Origin: CAYRFQ01 sp964423615
GTDB lineage: Bacteria; Planctomycetota; Planctomycetia; Gemmatales; Gemmataceae
Direction: 5' to 3'
Assembly: GCA_964423615.1 (NCBI GenBank)
Contig: CAYRFQ010000046.1
Coordinates: 1-53,543, forward strand
DNA: 53,543 nt
Part shown: piece after piece, positions 24,942 to 33,621 of the stretch
Layout of the letters: the number at the start of each line of letters is the position of its first letter
Position numbering within the stretch: the stretch's first letter is position 1
Notes under the pieces: model-generated
Seen by the model: the letters and a program-made list of their open reading frames with translations, nothing else
Database searches by the model: none
What the model was told of the DNA's origin: nothing
Program-made: the position numbers and the translations under genes

Positions 24942-26069
24942 TCATCGCCGCGGAAGCCAATAGTGGAACAGCCGAAGTTCGGCTGCATTCGACCATTGCG
25001 GTTGCCACATCGGATACTTTTTTGAATCCACCTCTGGTGCCCTCCCAAAAGTAATCTTGGTCAGTCGAGGCAGTCGAGTCGACTGCGTCAACGCTTCCAT
25101 TCCTTCCTCGGTTAAATGTGTGAACCCGAGATGTAATTCCGTGAGGTTGCCAAAGGATGGCGAATCGGCAATGGCCTTCGCGTCTTCGTTGTTGAAGTAT
25201 CCCAGGAATAATCTCAATGACTCCAAGTACACAAGATACGGTGAAGAAGCCAATATGGATGCGCAGCTTGGGAACCCCAAGTGTATGTGGAAGAACGATA
25301 AACGGGTGAGACTCACGGCTTCTGGGCAATGAGCAAGCTGTTCGACGTCTTCATTTTGCACACGGTAAGGGACGTACTCAATCTTGTTCAACTGAGGCAG
25401 GATGTCAGAAATCGGGAGGAGGAGGAGATCAAGTGCGAAGCTTAACGAACGAATATAGGCCCAGCCTGGCAGTTTAATCAAGGTAAGCCAAGTCGGGCGC
25501 CCCGCCGTGAATCCACCGAGGGATTCCAACCGAGTGACCTCACTTCTCAACAAACGCTCCACCAAAGAGTCAACACTCGAATCAGTAAACACCAGGCTAT
25601 TCCCAGGAAGGTTCAAATGGCGTATTCGAACTAACGCCCAATCAAACGCACCGGAGTAAACCTGGGAAGGACCCATTTCGTTTCCAAAACAAATGCCTTG
25701 GAGTGGGATCGTTTGAAAGAATCTATGGGCATGTTCCTCAAAACACTGAGACGATAGTGCCAAACTGTCGACAAACCCACGACGAAAACTCGCCCCTTCG
25801 CGCGCTTCCACAGGCAATTCCTGCAACCAAGTTTTTCCAAATTGGGCGAGCAATTCGTCTTCGCGGATCGTCAAGTCGGCGCGGCGCGGATCATCTCCGG
25901 CGATGCCAGCCAGCTCACACTGCACACGAATAAACTCGGCCCGCTCGGGATTGCCATTTTCTTCGAGCCAATCGGCATAGACCAAACGCGGCGTGTCGTT
26001 GTCGGGATCGTCGAGGATGGCTTGAAATAGATCGTCGCCGACGTTGCGTTTCGATTTTGCTTTGGCCAT
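24942..26069 (-). CDS. TIGR02996-domain protein with LRR-like repeats
   Basis: 375 residues from the ATG at 26069 (AAGGAA upstream); the frame upstream of it to 26264 shows no protein character. After a basic start, residues 12-60 form the TIGR02996 domain ('LFQAILDDPDNDTPRLVYAD', 'WLEENGNPERAEFIRVQCEL'). The C-terminal 250 residues contain spaced leucine patterns ('NLTELHLGFTHLTEEGMEAL') like degenerate leucine-rich repeats. In planctomycetes this domain is linked to many repeat or signalling domains; its function is unknown. A larger relative is at 43226-44791. It is divergent from the calcium-repeat protein gene. Confidence 0.8.
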   Translation of the reverse strand: MAKAKSKRNVGDDLFQAILDDPDNDTPRLVYADWLEENGNPERAEFIRVQCELAGIAGDDPRRADLTIREDELLAQFGKTWLQELPVEAREGASFRRGFVDSLALSSQCFEEHAHRFFQTIPLQGICFGNEMGPSQVYSGAFDWALVRIRHLNLPGNSLVFTDSSVDSLVERLLRSEVTRLESLGGFTAGRPTWLTLIKLPGWAYIRSLSFALDLLLLPISDILPQLNKIEYVPYRVQNEDVEQLAHCPEAVSLTRLSFFHIHLGFPSCASILASSPYLVYLESLRLFLGYFNNEDAKAIADSPSFGNLTELHLGFTHLTEEGMEALTQSTRLPRLTKITFGRAPEVDSKKYPMWQPQWSNAAELRLFHYWLPRR

Positions 26070-26291
26070 CAGGCGGTGTTCCTTGTGCTTCGGAGTGCAG
26101 CCATTCTCTTTTTCGACCCAGCCTTCCAGACGTAATTCCAAATCGAACTCGCTCCGAAAATTTTCTTGTCTTTCTCGGTAACAAATCGCGGACCTCGCGG
26201 CATTGAAGGAGTGGATGACTTGTCGGTCGTGTTCGCTCGACGAGCGAAGGCCGTCATCCAACAATCAATTCTTCGATGGGAGAGATCACAC

Positions 26292-28349
26292 ATGTCTATC
26301 TTACAACGTATGCAAAGAACGTTTCGGACTTGCTTGGGGACTACCCATAATTCCGGAAATCGAAGTCGCCCGCGAACAACTTCGAGGCTCGACTTGGAGA
26401 CGCTCGAGGAACGAGAAGTTCCCGCGGGCATCACCTACAACTCCGGCATCGTGTACATCAACGGAAGCACCGGAAACGATACAGCCATGATCAAGCTGGA
26501 CACCAGCACAATGTTTCCGCAACTCAAGGTCACGCTGTCGCACAACTACGGTACTGACTCGATGTCGTTGACGACGTTATTCGCTCCAATCAGCAAGATC
26601 GTGTTCGACGGCGGCAACGGCAACGACATAGTCTTCAACCATACGGGGTACCGACTTTACGCCGATGGAGGGATCGGGAACGATTTCCTGGTTGGTGGGT
26701 CGGGAAATGACACACTCAACGGTAGCTTCGACGATGACTACATTTACGGCGGCATCGGCAACGACTCGCTCATCGGTGGACCGGGTCACGACTACTTGAG
26801 TGGATACACGGGCAACGATACTCTCCAGGGCAACATGGGCAACGACCGGCTCTACGGTCAGGACAACAACGACCAACTCGATGGAGGGTCGGGGGCTGAC
26901 TCGATCTACGGCGGCAACGGCAACGACACGGCCTACGGAGGCACAGGGAACGACAGGATCGAGGGCGACGCCGGCAACGACTTTCTCTATGGCGAAGAAG
27001 ACCACGATAGCCTGTATGGCGAATCCGGGATTGACGTGCTCCTCGGTCAAGGTGGCAACGACTACCTCTACGGAGGCAGCGATAACGACTACCTGTATGG
27101 GTATGACGGTGACGACGTCCTCGATGGCATGGACGGGACCGATTATCTCTTTGGCGGAGAGGACAACGACTCGTTGTTCGGTGGAGACCAACCCGATTTC
27201 CTTTCCGGGGATTCCGGAGACGACTATCTCGTTGGTGGGTCGGAGAACGACACCCTCAAAGGTGGATCCGGTGACGACGAACTCCGCGGCGACAACGGCA
27301 ACGATACCCTCAACGGCCAGGACGGCAACGACACCCTTTCTGGCTCCTCTGGAGATGACGAACTGAATGGGGGCAATAACGACGATGTCCTTTACGGCAG
27401 CTTTGGGAACGATACGCTCAACGGAGAAGGTGGCAACGATCGGCTCTTTGGCGAGTGGGACAACGACGTCCTCAACGGAGGCAACGACGATGACTATCTC
27501 GACGGTGGCGAGCACCACGACACGTTGTATGGTGCTGCGGGGGACGACCAACTCTTCGGAAACACCGGCAACGACTACCTCCATGGGGGCATCGGCAACG
27601 ATGCTCTCATGGGGTGGGAAGGCATCGACGTGCTCTACGGGAACGACGGATTCGATCGCGAACTATACGCGTTGAACCAACCGGGAGCAAACCTCTTTTT
27701 CACGACGCCAGGCGACGTCACCGTGACGTTTGCCAACGGTGGGAAGAAATCACTGCAGCTCAACGGCGAGACGGTCACGGCGTATCCTTGGCTCTGGTCG
27801 TCGAGTGACATTTGGAAGGTCGACGATGCATTCGCCCATATGGTCTGGCGGACCGAAGACAACGTTCTCCTGAAACGCCACGACGGGACAGCGTTGACGT
27901 TCTATCGACAAGGTGCAGTGCTCGACGCAAACAACATGGCTTCGGGATTTTTGGGCTGGAATAGCGGCAACGGAGCCATCACCATTGCCGAGCAAGCCTT
28001 CGACAGCGACCAAAAACTCCGCCAGACGGTGTACCACGAGATCGGCCACAACTGGGACGACGAAGGACCGCACTGGGAATCGTTCAAAATCTTGAGCGGT
28101 TGGGTCCCAGGGAAGACTTACGGGCAGACGTTCCCACACTACAACGTTTCGACCGACGAGCAGTGGTCGTATCTCGCCGCAAGCACGTTTGCGAGAAACT
28201 ATGGGAAGTATAATCCGTACGAAGATTTCGCGACCAGTTTCGCCGCCTACTTCATGAAGTACGTCGAAGGCGGAACGTATCTCTGGGACTCTGGGCAGGA
28301 CATCACCTGGAAGCTCTCTTACGTCAGTTTGACGTTGGATGAAATTTAA
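26292..28349 (+). CDS. Secreted calcium-binding repeat protein with HExxH metallopeptidase-like domain
   Basis: 685 residues from the ATG at 26292 (GGGAGAG upstream). The N-terminus has the planctomycete export signature 'LDLETLEEREVPAG'. Residues about 120-450 hold 36 uninterrupted nonapeptides of the G-G-x-G-N-D-x-L-x type, which in RTX and related proteins form calcium-binding beta-rolls. The C-terminal 200 residues carry 'TVYHEIGHNWDDEGPHWESF', giving His582, Glu583 and His586 of an HExxH zinc site, and 'NPYEDFATSFAAYF' with Glu644 as a plausible third ligand. This order suggests a secreted peptidase held by a calcium-dependent rigid stalk. Type I secretion or another route is not shown by neighbours. 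A terminator follows the stop. Confidence 0.8.
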   Translation: MSILQRMQRTFRTCLGTTHNSGNRSRPRTTSRLDLETLEEREVPAGITYNSGIVYINGSTGNDTAMIKLDTSTMFPQLKVTLSHNYGTDSMSLTTLFAPISKIVFDGGNGNDIVFNHTGYRLYADGGIGNDFLVGGSGNDTLNGSFDDDYIYGGIGNDSLIGGPGHDYLSGYTGNDTLQGNMGNDRLYGQDNNDQLDGGSGADSIYGGNGNDTAYGGTGNDRIEGDAGNDFLYGEEDHDSLYGESGIDVLLGQGGNDYLYGGSDNDYLYGYDGDDVLDGMDGTDYLFGGEDNDSLFGGDQPDFLSGDSGDDYLVGGSENDTLKGGSGDDELRGDNGNDTLNGQDGNDTLSGSSGDDELNGGNNDDVLYGSFGNDTLNGEGGNDRLFGEWDNDVLNGGNDDDYLDGGEHHDTLYGAAGDDQLFGNTGNDYLHGGIGNDALMGWEGIDVLYGNDGFDRELYALNQPGANLFFTTPGDVTVTFANGGKKSLQLNGETVTAYPWLWSSSDIWKVDDAFAHMVWRTEDNVLLKRHDGTALTFYRQGAVLDANNMASGFLGWNSGNGAITIAEQAFDSDQKLRQTVYHEIGHNWDDEGPHWESFKILSGWVPGKTYGQTFPHYNVSTDEQWSYLAASTFARNYGKYNPYEDFATSFAAYFMKYVEGGTYLWDSGQDITWKLSYVSLTLDEI

Positions 28350-28388
28350 TCACGCTGAGTTGATGTCGTCGTTTTATTGGGCGTAGCA

Positions 28389-28425
28389 GTGTGACAAGCG
28401 CTGCGGTGTCACACCCTTTCTTTGT
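28389..28425 (+). terminator. Rho-independent terminator
   Basis: Perfect arms gtgtgaca (28389-28396) and tgtcacac (28407-28414) with a 10-base loop are followed by cctttctttgtttt. It lies 40 bases past the stop of the calcium-repeat gene and is oriented to stop it. Confidence 0.75.
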
Positions 28426-28481
28426 TTTGTGGTGCCGGGAGCAACGTTTGTCACACCCTAAGAAAAGTACTCTCATCTCCG

Positions 28482-28934
28482 CTACCGATTACATCTCGTG
28501 ATCGTCACGTGCTCGATCAACGTTTGTCGTTTGGTGAACTTGTAGAAGACCGTGAATCCCAAGTTTTCGTACATGTCCCAATTCGAGGCGTGGAGCGTTG
28601 GCGGTCCGAGTTTGTCTCTTGTGGAGGCAGGCGAATCGGTGAACGACAAACCGGCGGGCAAGTCTCCGGCGTATTCCCGAAATTTCCCGTGTTGGCCGTG
28701 GAGCATGACGCAGAGGAGCTTTTTCTTGGTAAATCGCATCTGAAGCCCTTGCCGCCGCCAAGCACAAGAAATCCCGTCGAAGGACTTACGGACCAAGGGG
28801 TTGCCCTGGACGAATCGTAAGTAATGGGCGACGGGGATGTCTTGTTCTTCGAGCCAGTCGGCGAAGATGTGGTAGATCGGCCAGTTGGCAGGATTGGCAA
28901 GAATTCGGGAGATAAAACCTTCCTCTTCGATCAT
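28482..28934 (-). CDS. TIGR02996-domain protein, short form
   Basis: 150 residues with GAGGAC nine bases before the ATG. It begins with the TIGR02996 domain ('FISRILANPANWPIYHIFAD', 'WLEEQDIPVAHYLRF'), then has a C-terminal part with 'LPAGLSFTDSPASTRDKLG' and 'LGFTVFYKFTKRQTLIEHV'. This C-terminal layout is shared with the gene just upstream on the same strand (28977-29495), so the two are tandem paralogues. The 'L-P-x-G-L-x-F-x-D' and '-K-L-G-x-P' spacing recalls small immunity-type or sensor domains, but I do not assign one. Function unknown. Confidence 0.75.
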   Translation of the reverse strand: MIEEEGFISRILANPANWPIYHIFADWLEEQDIPVAHYLRFVQGNPLVRKSFDGISCAWRRQGLQMRFTKKKLLCVMLHGQHGKFREYAGDLPAGLSFTDSPASTRDKLGPPTLHASNWDMYENLGFTVFYKFTKRQTLIEHVTITRCNR

Positions 28935-28976
28935 GTTCGCTTGTCCTCGAAGTTCGTCAGGGGTTGGGCGTGGGGT

Positions 28977-29495
28977 TCATTCGAGTGGGGTGTCGAGTTC
29001 GGGAAGTTGGAACCTCATTGTTTTGATTCGGTCTCCCGAAGTTTTGATTCGGTCTCCCGCATCTTTTGTTTGCCGTTTTGTGGAGTACGACACTCCGATG
29101 TCGAGGTGAGGGTAACGAACCGACGACTCAGCAACCTCGTCGCCGTCGATTATTTGGGGCTTTCCGAGTTTTCTTTCGACGTCGGCCCGTGTGTCCTGGA
29201 ACGAGAGTCCGTAAGGTAACGGTCCTCTGTACGGGCAATATCCGTTTGGCCATCCGGACAAGAAATAAAGGGTTCCCAACCGATTGTCATGAAAGCGCAA
29301 GACCAGGCCAAGGGAGTTCCAGAACACACGGGCCGAATCTGGATACCGCTCAATGGTCGGTGGTCCGTCAATCATCCGGAGATATTCGGCCCTCGGGTCA
29401 CCTTGTTCTTCGAGCCAGTCGGCGAAGATCAAGTACGTCGCGAAGTTCTTGGGGTCGGCCAGAATCCGGGTAACGAAGTTGGCTTCGGTGATCAT
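28977..29495 (-). CDS. TIGR02996-domain protein, tandem paralogue
   Basis: 172 residues from the ATG at 29495, preceded by GAGGACGGG; a frame to 29528 adds 11 residues without support. TIGR02996 domain: 'FVTRILADPKNFATYLIFAD', 'WLEEQGDPRAEYLRM'. Then 'LPYGLSFQDTRADVERKLGK' and 'DIGVSYSTKRQ', which align with the neighbour at 28482-28934 in the same order. The C-terminus carries a 21-base tandem duplication that encodes GDRIKTS-GDRIKT and lies beyond the shared domain. The pair presumably arose by gene duplication and divergence. Confidence 0.75.
   Translation of the reverse strand: MITEANFVTRILADPKNFATYLIFADWLEEQGDPRAEYLRMIDGPPTIERYPDSARVFWNSLGLVLRFHDNRLGTLYFLSGWPNGYCPYRGPLPYGLSFQDTRADVERKLGKPQIIDGDEVAESSVRYPHLDIGVSYSTKRQTKDAGDRIKTSGDRIKTMRFQLPELDTPLE
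29020..29059. repeat. 21-base tandem duplication inside a coding region
   Basis: The 19-base string gttttgattcggtctcccg occurs at 29020-29038 and 29041-29059, a period of 21 bases, so the frame is kept. It adds seven residues to the C-terminus of the TIGR02996 protein. Confidence 0.85.
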
Positions 29496-29668
29496 CCCGT
29501 CCTCGTCGTTGAAGAAGATTGGGTACATTGGTATTGTAGCCAGCCGGGGTTCGCGATGGTCTCGTTTGTGAGGTATATATTATTGTCAAGCGAGAGCGTT
29601 GTGGCAGTGATCGGACCACAAGCCCGACGAGAACGTTGCCAAACAATTTCAAGGCGGGAGGTAGCAGA

Positions 29669-30619
29669 GTGGGAAAAGCGTTAGTCACCGGAGGAGCGGG
29701 CTTCATTGGCTCGCATTTGGTCGAAGGTTTGCTTGCGGCGGGTGACGAGGTCCGCGTGCTCGATGACCTGAGTACGGGCAAGGTGGAAAACCTCGAAGGC
29801 GTTCGCGACCGAATCGAATTCGTTCAGGGAACGATCACGAGTCGCGAGACTGTCGAGGAATCAGTCCAGGGGTGTGAGGTCGTTTACCACCTTGGGGCGG
29901 TGCCTTCGGTGGCCCGAAGTGTCGAAGACCCGATTGGTTCGCACGAAGCTTGCGCGACGGGTTCGATCTATGTGCTCGACGCGGCGCGTCGAAATGGCGT
30001 GCGGCGTGTCGTTTACGCGGCGAGCAGCAGCGCCTACGGTGATACTCCGGGAGCCGTGCGGACGGAAGACGACCCGCTTCTTCCGCTGTCTCCGTATGCC
30101 GCCGCCAAGCTCGCTGGCGAGCATTATTGCCGTTGTTTCACGAAGGTCTACGGGTTGGAGACGGCTCGGGTCCGATTCTTTAACATCTTCGGGCCTCGTC
30201 AGGATGCTTCGAATCCGTATTCGGGAGTGATTGCGATTTTCATTGGCTTGATGACGCAAGGAAAAACGCCGCGTGTCGATGGCGATGGTCTCCAGTCGCG
30301 CGACTTCACGTACGTCGGGAATGCCGTCCAGGCTCTCATGAAGGCGGCTGATTCGAAAGACGCAGTCGGGGAAGTGTACAACATTGGTACAGGGGGCTCC
30401 ACGTCGATCCTTGATCTTGTTCATACGCTCAACGACATTCTCGGGACGAACATCGAGCCGACGTTCGGTCCACCGCGTCCCGGCGATGTACGTCATTCCC
30501 AGGCCGACATCACACGCACACGACGTGACCTGGGGTACGAGCCGAACGTCGATTTTGCCGAGGGATTGCGGCGGACTGTGGAAGCGTATAAGCAAGAACT
30601 TGCAAAAGTTGAGAGTTGA
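29669..30619 (+). CDS. NAD-dependent epimerase/dehydratase (UDP-glucose 4-epimerase-like)
   Basis: 316 residues from a GTG at 29669, seven bases after GGGAGG; an ATG at 29636 would add 11 unlikely residues. The extended-SDR fingerprint 'ALVTGGAGFIGSHLVEGLLA' binds NAD, the catalytic Ser is in 'VVYAASSSAYGDTP', and the Y-x-x-x-K pair is in 'LSPYAAAKLAGEHYC'. These enzymes epimerise or dehydrate nucleotide sugars for polysaccharides. The family is right; whether the substrate is UDP-glucose, UDP-GlcNAc or UDP-glucuronate cannot be told. No glycosyltransferase genes are adjacent. Confidence 0.9.
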   Translation: MGKALVTGGAGFIGSHLVEGLLAAGDEVRVLDDLSTGKVENLEGVRDRIEFVQGTITSRETVEESVQGCEVVYHLGAVPSVARSVEDPIGSHEACATGSIYVLDAARRNGVRRVVYAASSSAYGDTPGAVRTEDDPLLPLSPYAAAKLAGEHYCRCFTKVYGLETARVRFFNIFGPRQDASNPYSGVIAIFIGLMTQGKTPRVDGDGLQSRDFTYVGNAVQALMKAADSKDAVGEVYNIGTGGSTSILDLVHTLNDILGTNIEPTFGPPRPGDVRHSQADITRTRRDLGYEPNVDFAEGLRRTVEAYKQELAKVES

Positions 30620-30733
30620 GGTTTGAGGGTTTTGTTTCACACGCCAGGGGCTGTCGGAGCAACAAGTGTTGCTTTTAGGAGTGTCGCCTTTGTCTGCACA
30701 AAAGGAAACATGAGGTAAGCGTTCTTTCGCGCA

Positions 30734-30751
30734 GAGAACGACGTCGTTCTC
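30734..30751. promoter_or_regulatory. Perfect 18-bp palindrome upstream of corA
   Basis: The string gagaacgacgtcgttctc reads the same on both strands with no central gap. It lies 85 bases before the corA start. A gapless dyad of this size is typical of an operator for a dimeric regulator, though chance or a transcript hairpin is possible. Confidence 0.4.
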
Positions 30752-30835
30752 CCATCAACCACAAATGCGACACTGATGGCTCCGATTCCCTCGTACCGCG
30801 AAGGCCCCAGAGCGTTTCGTTGGGGAAGGTTGGCA

Positions 30836-31909
30836 ATGTTCCACAAGGTCCACGAAGTTGGCGCTCCTCCGGGTAAGCTCTCCATCCCGGAGGGATTACC
30901 GAAACCTCGCATCCGAGCGATGTACTTCACTCCCGCTGAGTTGCGGGAAGAAGACATCGGCGATGTCGATGCCATCCAGATCGACACGAACCTCGACGCG
31001 ATTAGCTGGATCGATGTCCAGGGATTCGGAGACCCCGAAGTCGTTCGCAAGATCGGTACCCGGTTCTCGTTACATCCCTTGGTGCTCGAAGATATCGTGA
31101 ATGTTCCCCAGCGTCCCAAGGTCGAAAGCTATGGAGACCACCTCCAACTGATCGTGAAGATGGTTCGGTTCGACGCGAACCGAGAAATCGACATGGAGCA
31201 AGTGAGTATCGTCTTGGGCAAACACTACGTCCTGACGGTCCAGGAACGATACGATGATGTCCTCGATCCAGTCCGTCGGCGCATTCGAGGGGGCAAGGGG
31301 CGCATCCGAACCGAGGGTTCGGACTACATTGCCTACGCCATCTTCGACACAATCGTTGATGAATATTATCCTGTATTGGAGCGAATCGGCGATTACCTTT
31401 CCGAACTGGAAGAGTTGATCCTCGAACGTCCCAGACCGCAGCAATTGAGACAACTGGCCAAGGTCAAGAACCAACTCGCGAACTTACGCCGAGGAATCTG
31501 GCCTCAACGCGAAGTTGCTAACCGCCTTGCTCGCGACGAAGAAATTCTGATCGACACCAATGTCCGGGTCTTCCTCCGCGATACACACGACCATTGCGTT
31601 CAAACGTCGGAGGTCATTGAGATGTACCGCGAGACGGTTTCCGGATTGACGAATATTTACCTCTCGTCGATGTCCAACCGCACCAACGAAGTGATGAAAG
31701 TGCTGACGATCGTGGCGACGATCTTCATCCCTCTGACATTCATCGCTGGGGTCTACGGAATGAATTTCAAACACATGCCCGAATTGGAATTTTGGTGGAC
31801 CTACCCTTTGATTTGGATTGTGATGGGTGGTATTGGCGTCGCGATGCTTTGGTGGTTCCACCAGAAAGGTTGGCTGGGCAAGTCGAAGGAGTCGATGAAG
31901 GAGGAATAG
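30836..31909 (+). CDS. corA: CorA-family magnesium/cobalt transporter
   Basis: 357 residues from the ATG at 30836, chosen for GGGGAAGG six bases upstream; the frame runs open to 30776 without a ribosome site. The long N-terminal cytoplasmic domain ends in two membrane helices: 'VLTIVATIFIPLTFIAGVYG' followed directly by the selectivity motif G-M-N in 'YGMNF', then 'TYPLIWIVMGGIGVAMLWWF'. The lysine-rich tail 'KSKESMKEE' is usual. CorA is a pentameric Mg2+/Co2+ channel of the inner membrane. It is a single gene here with a perfect palindrome in its leader. Confidence 0.93.
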   Translation: MFHKVHEVGAPPGKLSIPEGLPKPRIRAMYFTPAELREEDIGDVDAIQIDTNLDAISWIDVQGFGDPEVVRKIGTRFSLHPLVLEDIVNVPQRPKVESYGDHLQLIVKMVRFDANREIDMEQVSIVLGKHYVLTVQERYDDVLDPVRRRIRGGKGRIRTEGSDYIAYAIFDTIVDEYYPVLERIGDYLSELEELILERPRPQQLRQLAKVKNQLANLRRGIWPQREVANRLARDEEILIDTNVRVFLRDTHDHCVQTSEVIEMYRETVSGLTNIYLSSMSNRTNEVMKVLTIVATIFIPLTFIAGVYGMNFKHMPELEFWWTYPLIWIVMGGIGVAMLWWFHQKGWLGKSKESMKEE

Positions 31910-32348
31910 CGACTGTAGGGTCAGGGCCAAGATACGTTCCGAGATTTGGATCGGGCGGCATACTTTTGCTTGCCAAGACATGTTCTACACTCAACGTCAC
32001 ACTGATGCCAAATCGGGAACGTCTTTTCTCGGCGATACTTACTTCTTGCAAGCACGAAAGCCGCGCGGGCGGTCGGATGAATAAGGGTCGTGATTGTTGG
32101 TTCTTTGGGTTCCGTGGGTTCACACCCACGGCTAGGATCTCTCGCCCCTCCGAAACTGAAAATCGAAAACACGACACTTGTTGAGCCGATTGCCCGAGGG
32201 GACAACGACTTTGAAACCCAAAACGCTGTTACCAATGCAAACGGGAAACGCTCTATAACATGAGTTCTTCTCAAAGAACGGCTTTGTTTTCGTAGCGGTT
32301 GTGGAACAATAGGCGTTGGGAACTACTGGCTTGGGTTTAGAGGAATCG
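31910..32348. other. Intergenic region with one dispersed repeat element
   Basis: About 440 bases between corA and the quinone reductase-like gene. It holds copy A of the structured repeat at 32069-32189; the rest shows no gene. Confidence 0.5.
32069..32189 (+). repeat. Structured dispersed element, copy A
   Basis: About 121 bases. The ends are imperfect inverted repeats (TCGGATGAATAAGGGTCGTG and, at the far end, CACGACACTTGTTGAGCCGA; about 15-16 of 20 pair). Inside is a perfect hairpin CCGTGGGT-TCAC-ACCCACGG and a second, here decayed, stem at cgcccctccg. A second copy in the same orientation is at 47541-47663. It does not encode protein. It resembles a MITE or REP-type element, or a structured RNA. 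Confidence 0.75.
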
Positions 32349-33293
32349 ATGATGTCGACGATGAAGGCCGTTCACATGCACGCTTTCGGGGGTCCCGAAG
32401 TGCTTGTGTATGGGGACGCACCAAAACCAGAACCATCTTCCAGGGAAGTCTTGATTCGAGTCAAAGCGGTCGGCGTCAATCCGGTCGATTGGAAGATCCG
32501 CGAAGGCGGGTTGGGGTCGTTGATCGAGAAAAAGCTTCCGCACATCCTTGGGTGTGATGTGGCTGGGATCGTGGAAGACGTTGGGGACGAGGTGACGAAT
32601 TTTCGATCCGGTGATCCGGTGTATGGTTACATCGCTTTGCATAGGGACGGGGGCTACGCTCAGTATGTTGTGGCTGCGGACACGGAAATCGCTCACAAGC
32701 CACGCATCCTGGATTTCCTCGAAGCGGCTGCGATCCCTGTCGGAGCGCTGACTTCCTGGCAAGCATTGGTTGAATTCGCGAAGTTGGAAGAAGACGAGAA
32801 AGTGTTGATTCATGCGGCGTCCGGTGGGGTTGGTTCGCTTGCCGTCCAACTCGCCAAGGCCAAAGGGGCGTACGTCTACGGCACGGCGTCGGAGCGGAAT
32901 GCCGACTTCGTCAAGGGTCTTGGGATCGACGAATTTATCGACTACAACGCACAAAAATTCGAAGAAGTCGTGAAAGACGCGGACGTGGTCTTCGACACGA
33001 TCGGTGGTGAAACTCAGACACGCTCGTTGGAGGTGTTAAAGAAAGGCAGTCGTCTTGTGTCGATCGTCACACCGCCCTCGGAGGAACTTGCCGAGCAACA
33101 CGGCGTTACGGTGGGATTCGTGTCCGTCGCGCCGAACGGGGGTCAAGTTGAGCGGATGAGTCGGTTGTTTGCCCAAAGCAAACTCAAACCACATATTGCC
33201 AGGGTCATGCCTTTGGCCGAGGTGAGGCAAGCTCATGAAGCGAGCCAGGCTGGTCATGTTCGGGGAAAAATCATCCTCCACCCGCCGACGTGA
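32349..33293 (+). CDS. Zinc-independent MDR-family NADP-dependent quinone reductase-like protein
   Basis: 314 residues, with AGAGGAAT just before the ATG pair at 32349/32352. The GroES-like N-terminal half has 'VLIRVKAVGVNPVDWKIREG' and 'HILGCDVAGIVEDVGDEV', and the Rossmann half has 'VLIHAASGGVGSLAVQLAKA', the A-A-x-G-G-V-G nucleotide motif of quinone oxidoreductases. The zinc ligands of alcohol dehydrogenases are absent ('GVNPVDWK'). It probably reduces quinones or enones with NADPH. It stands alone, so no pathway can be given. Confidence 0.9.
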   Translation: MMSTMKAVHMHAFGGPEVLVYGDAPKPEPSSREVLIRVKAVGVNPVDWKIREGGLGSLIEKKLPHILGCDVAGIVEDVGDEVTNFRSGDPVYGYIALHRDGGYAQYVVAADTEIAHKPRILDFLEAAAIPVGALTSWQALVEFAKLEEDEKVLIHAASGGVGSLAVQLAKAKGAYVYGTASERNADFVKGLGIDEFIDYNAQKFEEVVKDADVVFDTIGGETQTRSLEVLKKGSRLVSIVTPPSEELAEQHGVTVGFVSVAPNGGQVERMSRLFAQSKLKPHIARVMPLAEVRQAHEASQAGHVRGKIILHPPT

Positions 33294-33621
33294 GGGCATC
33301 AACCTGGGAGCTTTTTCGTTCGGTCCTCCACGGGCCATTGAATAAAGTCCGGACGACGACTACAATGAGCCAATGCAATTTTGATCTAGTATGGTAGAAT
33401 TTTGCATAATCAACCTGTGTTGCCTCCACAACTAACAAAATAGTGTAAAATCAAAACGCAAGAGAGTGAGGTGGACTCTATTCTTTGAGAGACACTCCGC
33501 CATTTTGATCAAGGGCTCCGCACTCGCCACTGCCCGGACACTGAAGGGTAGGTTGAGGCCTTGAGAAAAGACCAGCCTCGAAAACGCTGTGAGTATCAAG
33601 CTGGACAAAGGAGCACGGTTC
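33294..33621. other. Leader region of the hpf/PTS cluster
   Basis: About 330 bases, AT-rich around 33365-33460. A possible promoter at 33381-33410 is described separately. No gene with supported start is seen. Confidence 0.4.
33381..33410 (+). promoter_or_regulatory. Possible sigma-70-type promoter for hpf
   Basis: ttgatc (33381-33386) and cataat (33405-33410) are spaced by 18 bases and resemble -35 and -10 boxes (4 of 6 and 5 of 6 matches). It lies in the most AT-rich part of the hpf leader. A leader of about 200 bases would follow. Chance occurrence is possible. Confidence 0.3.

Noticed and set aside
26577..27584. 335-codon minus-strand frame rich in Val and Glu
   Set aside because: It is the reverse of the 27-base periodic calcium-repeat coding sequence; its repetitiveness mirrors the real gene and it has no ribosome site.
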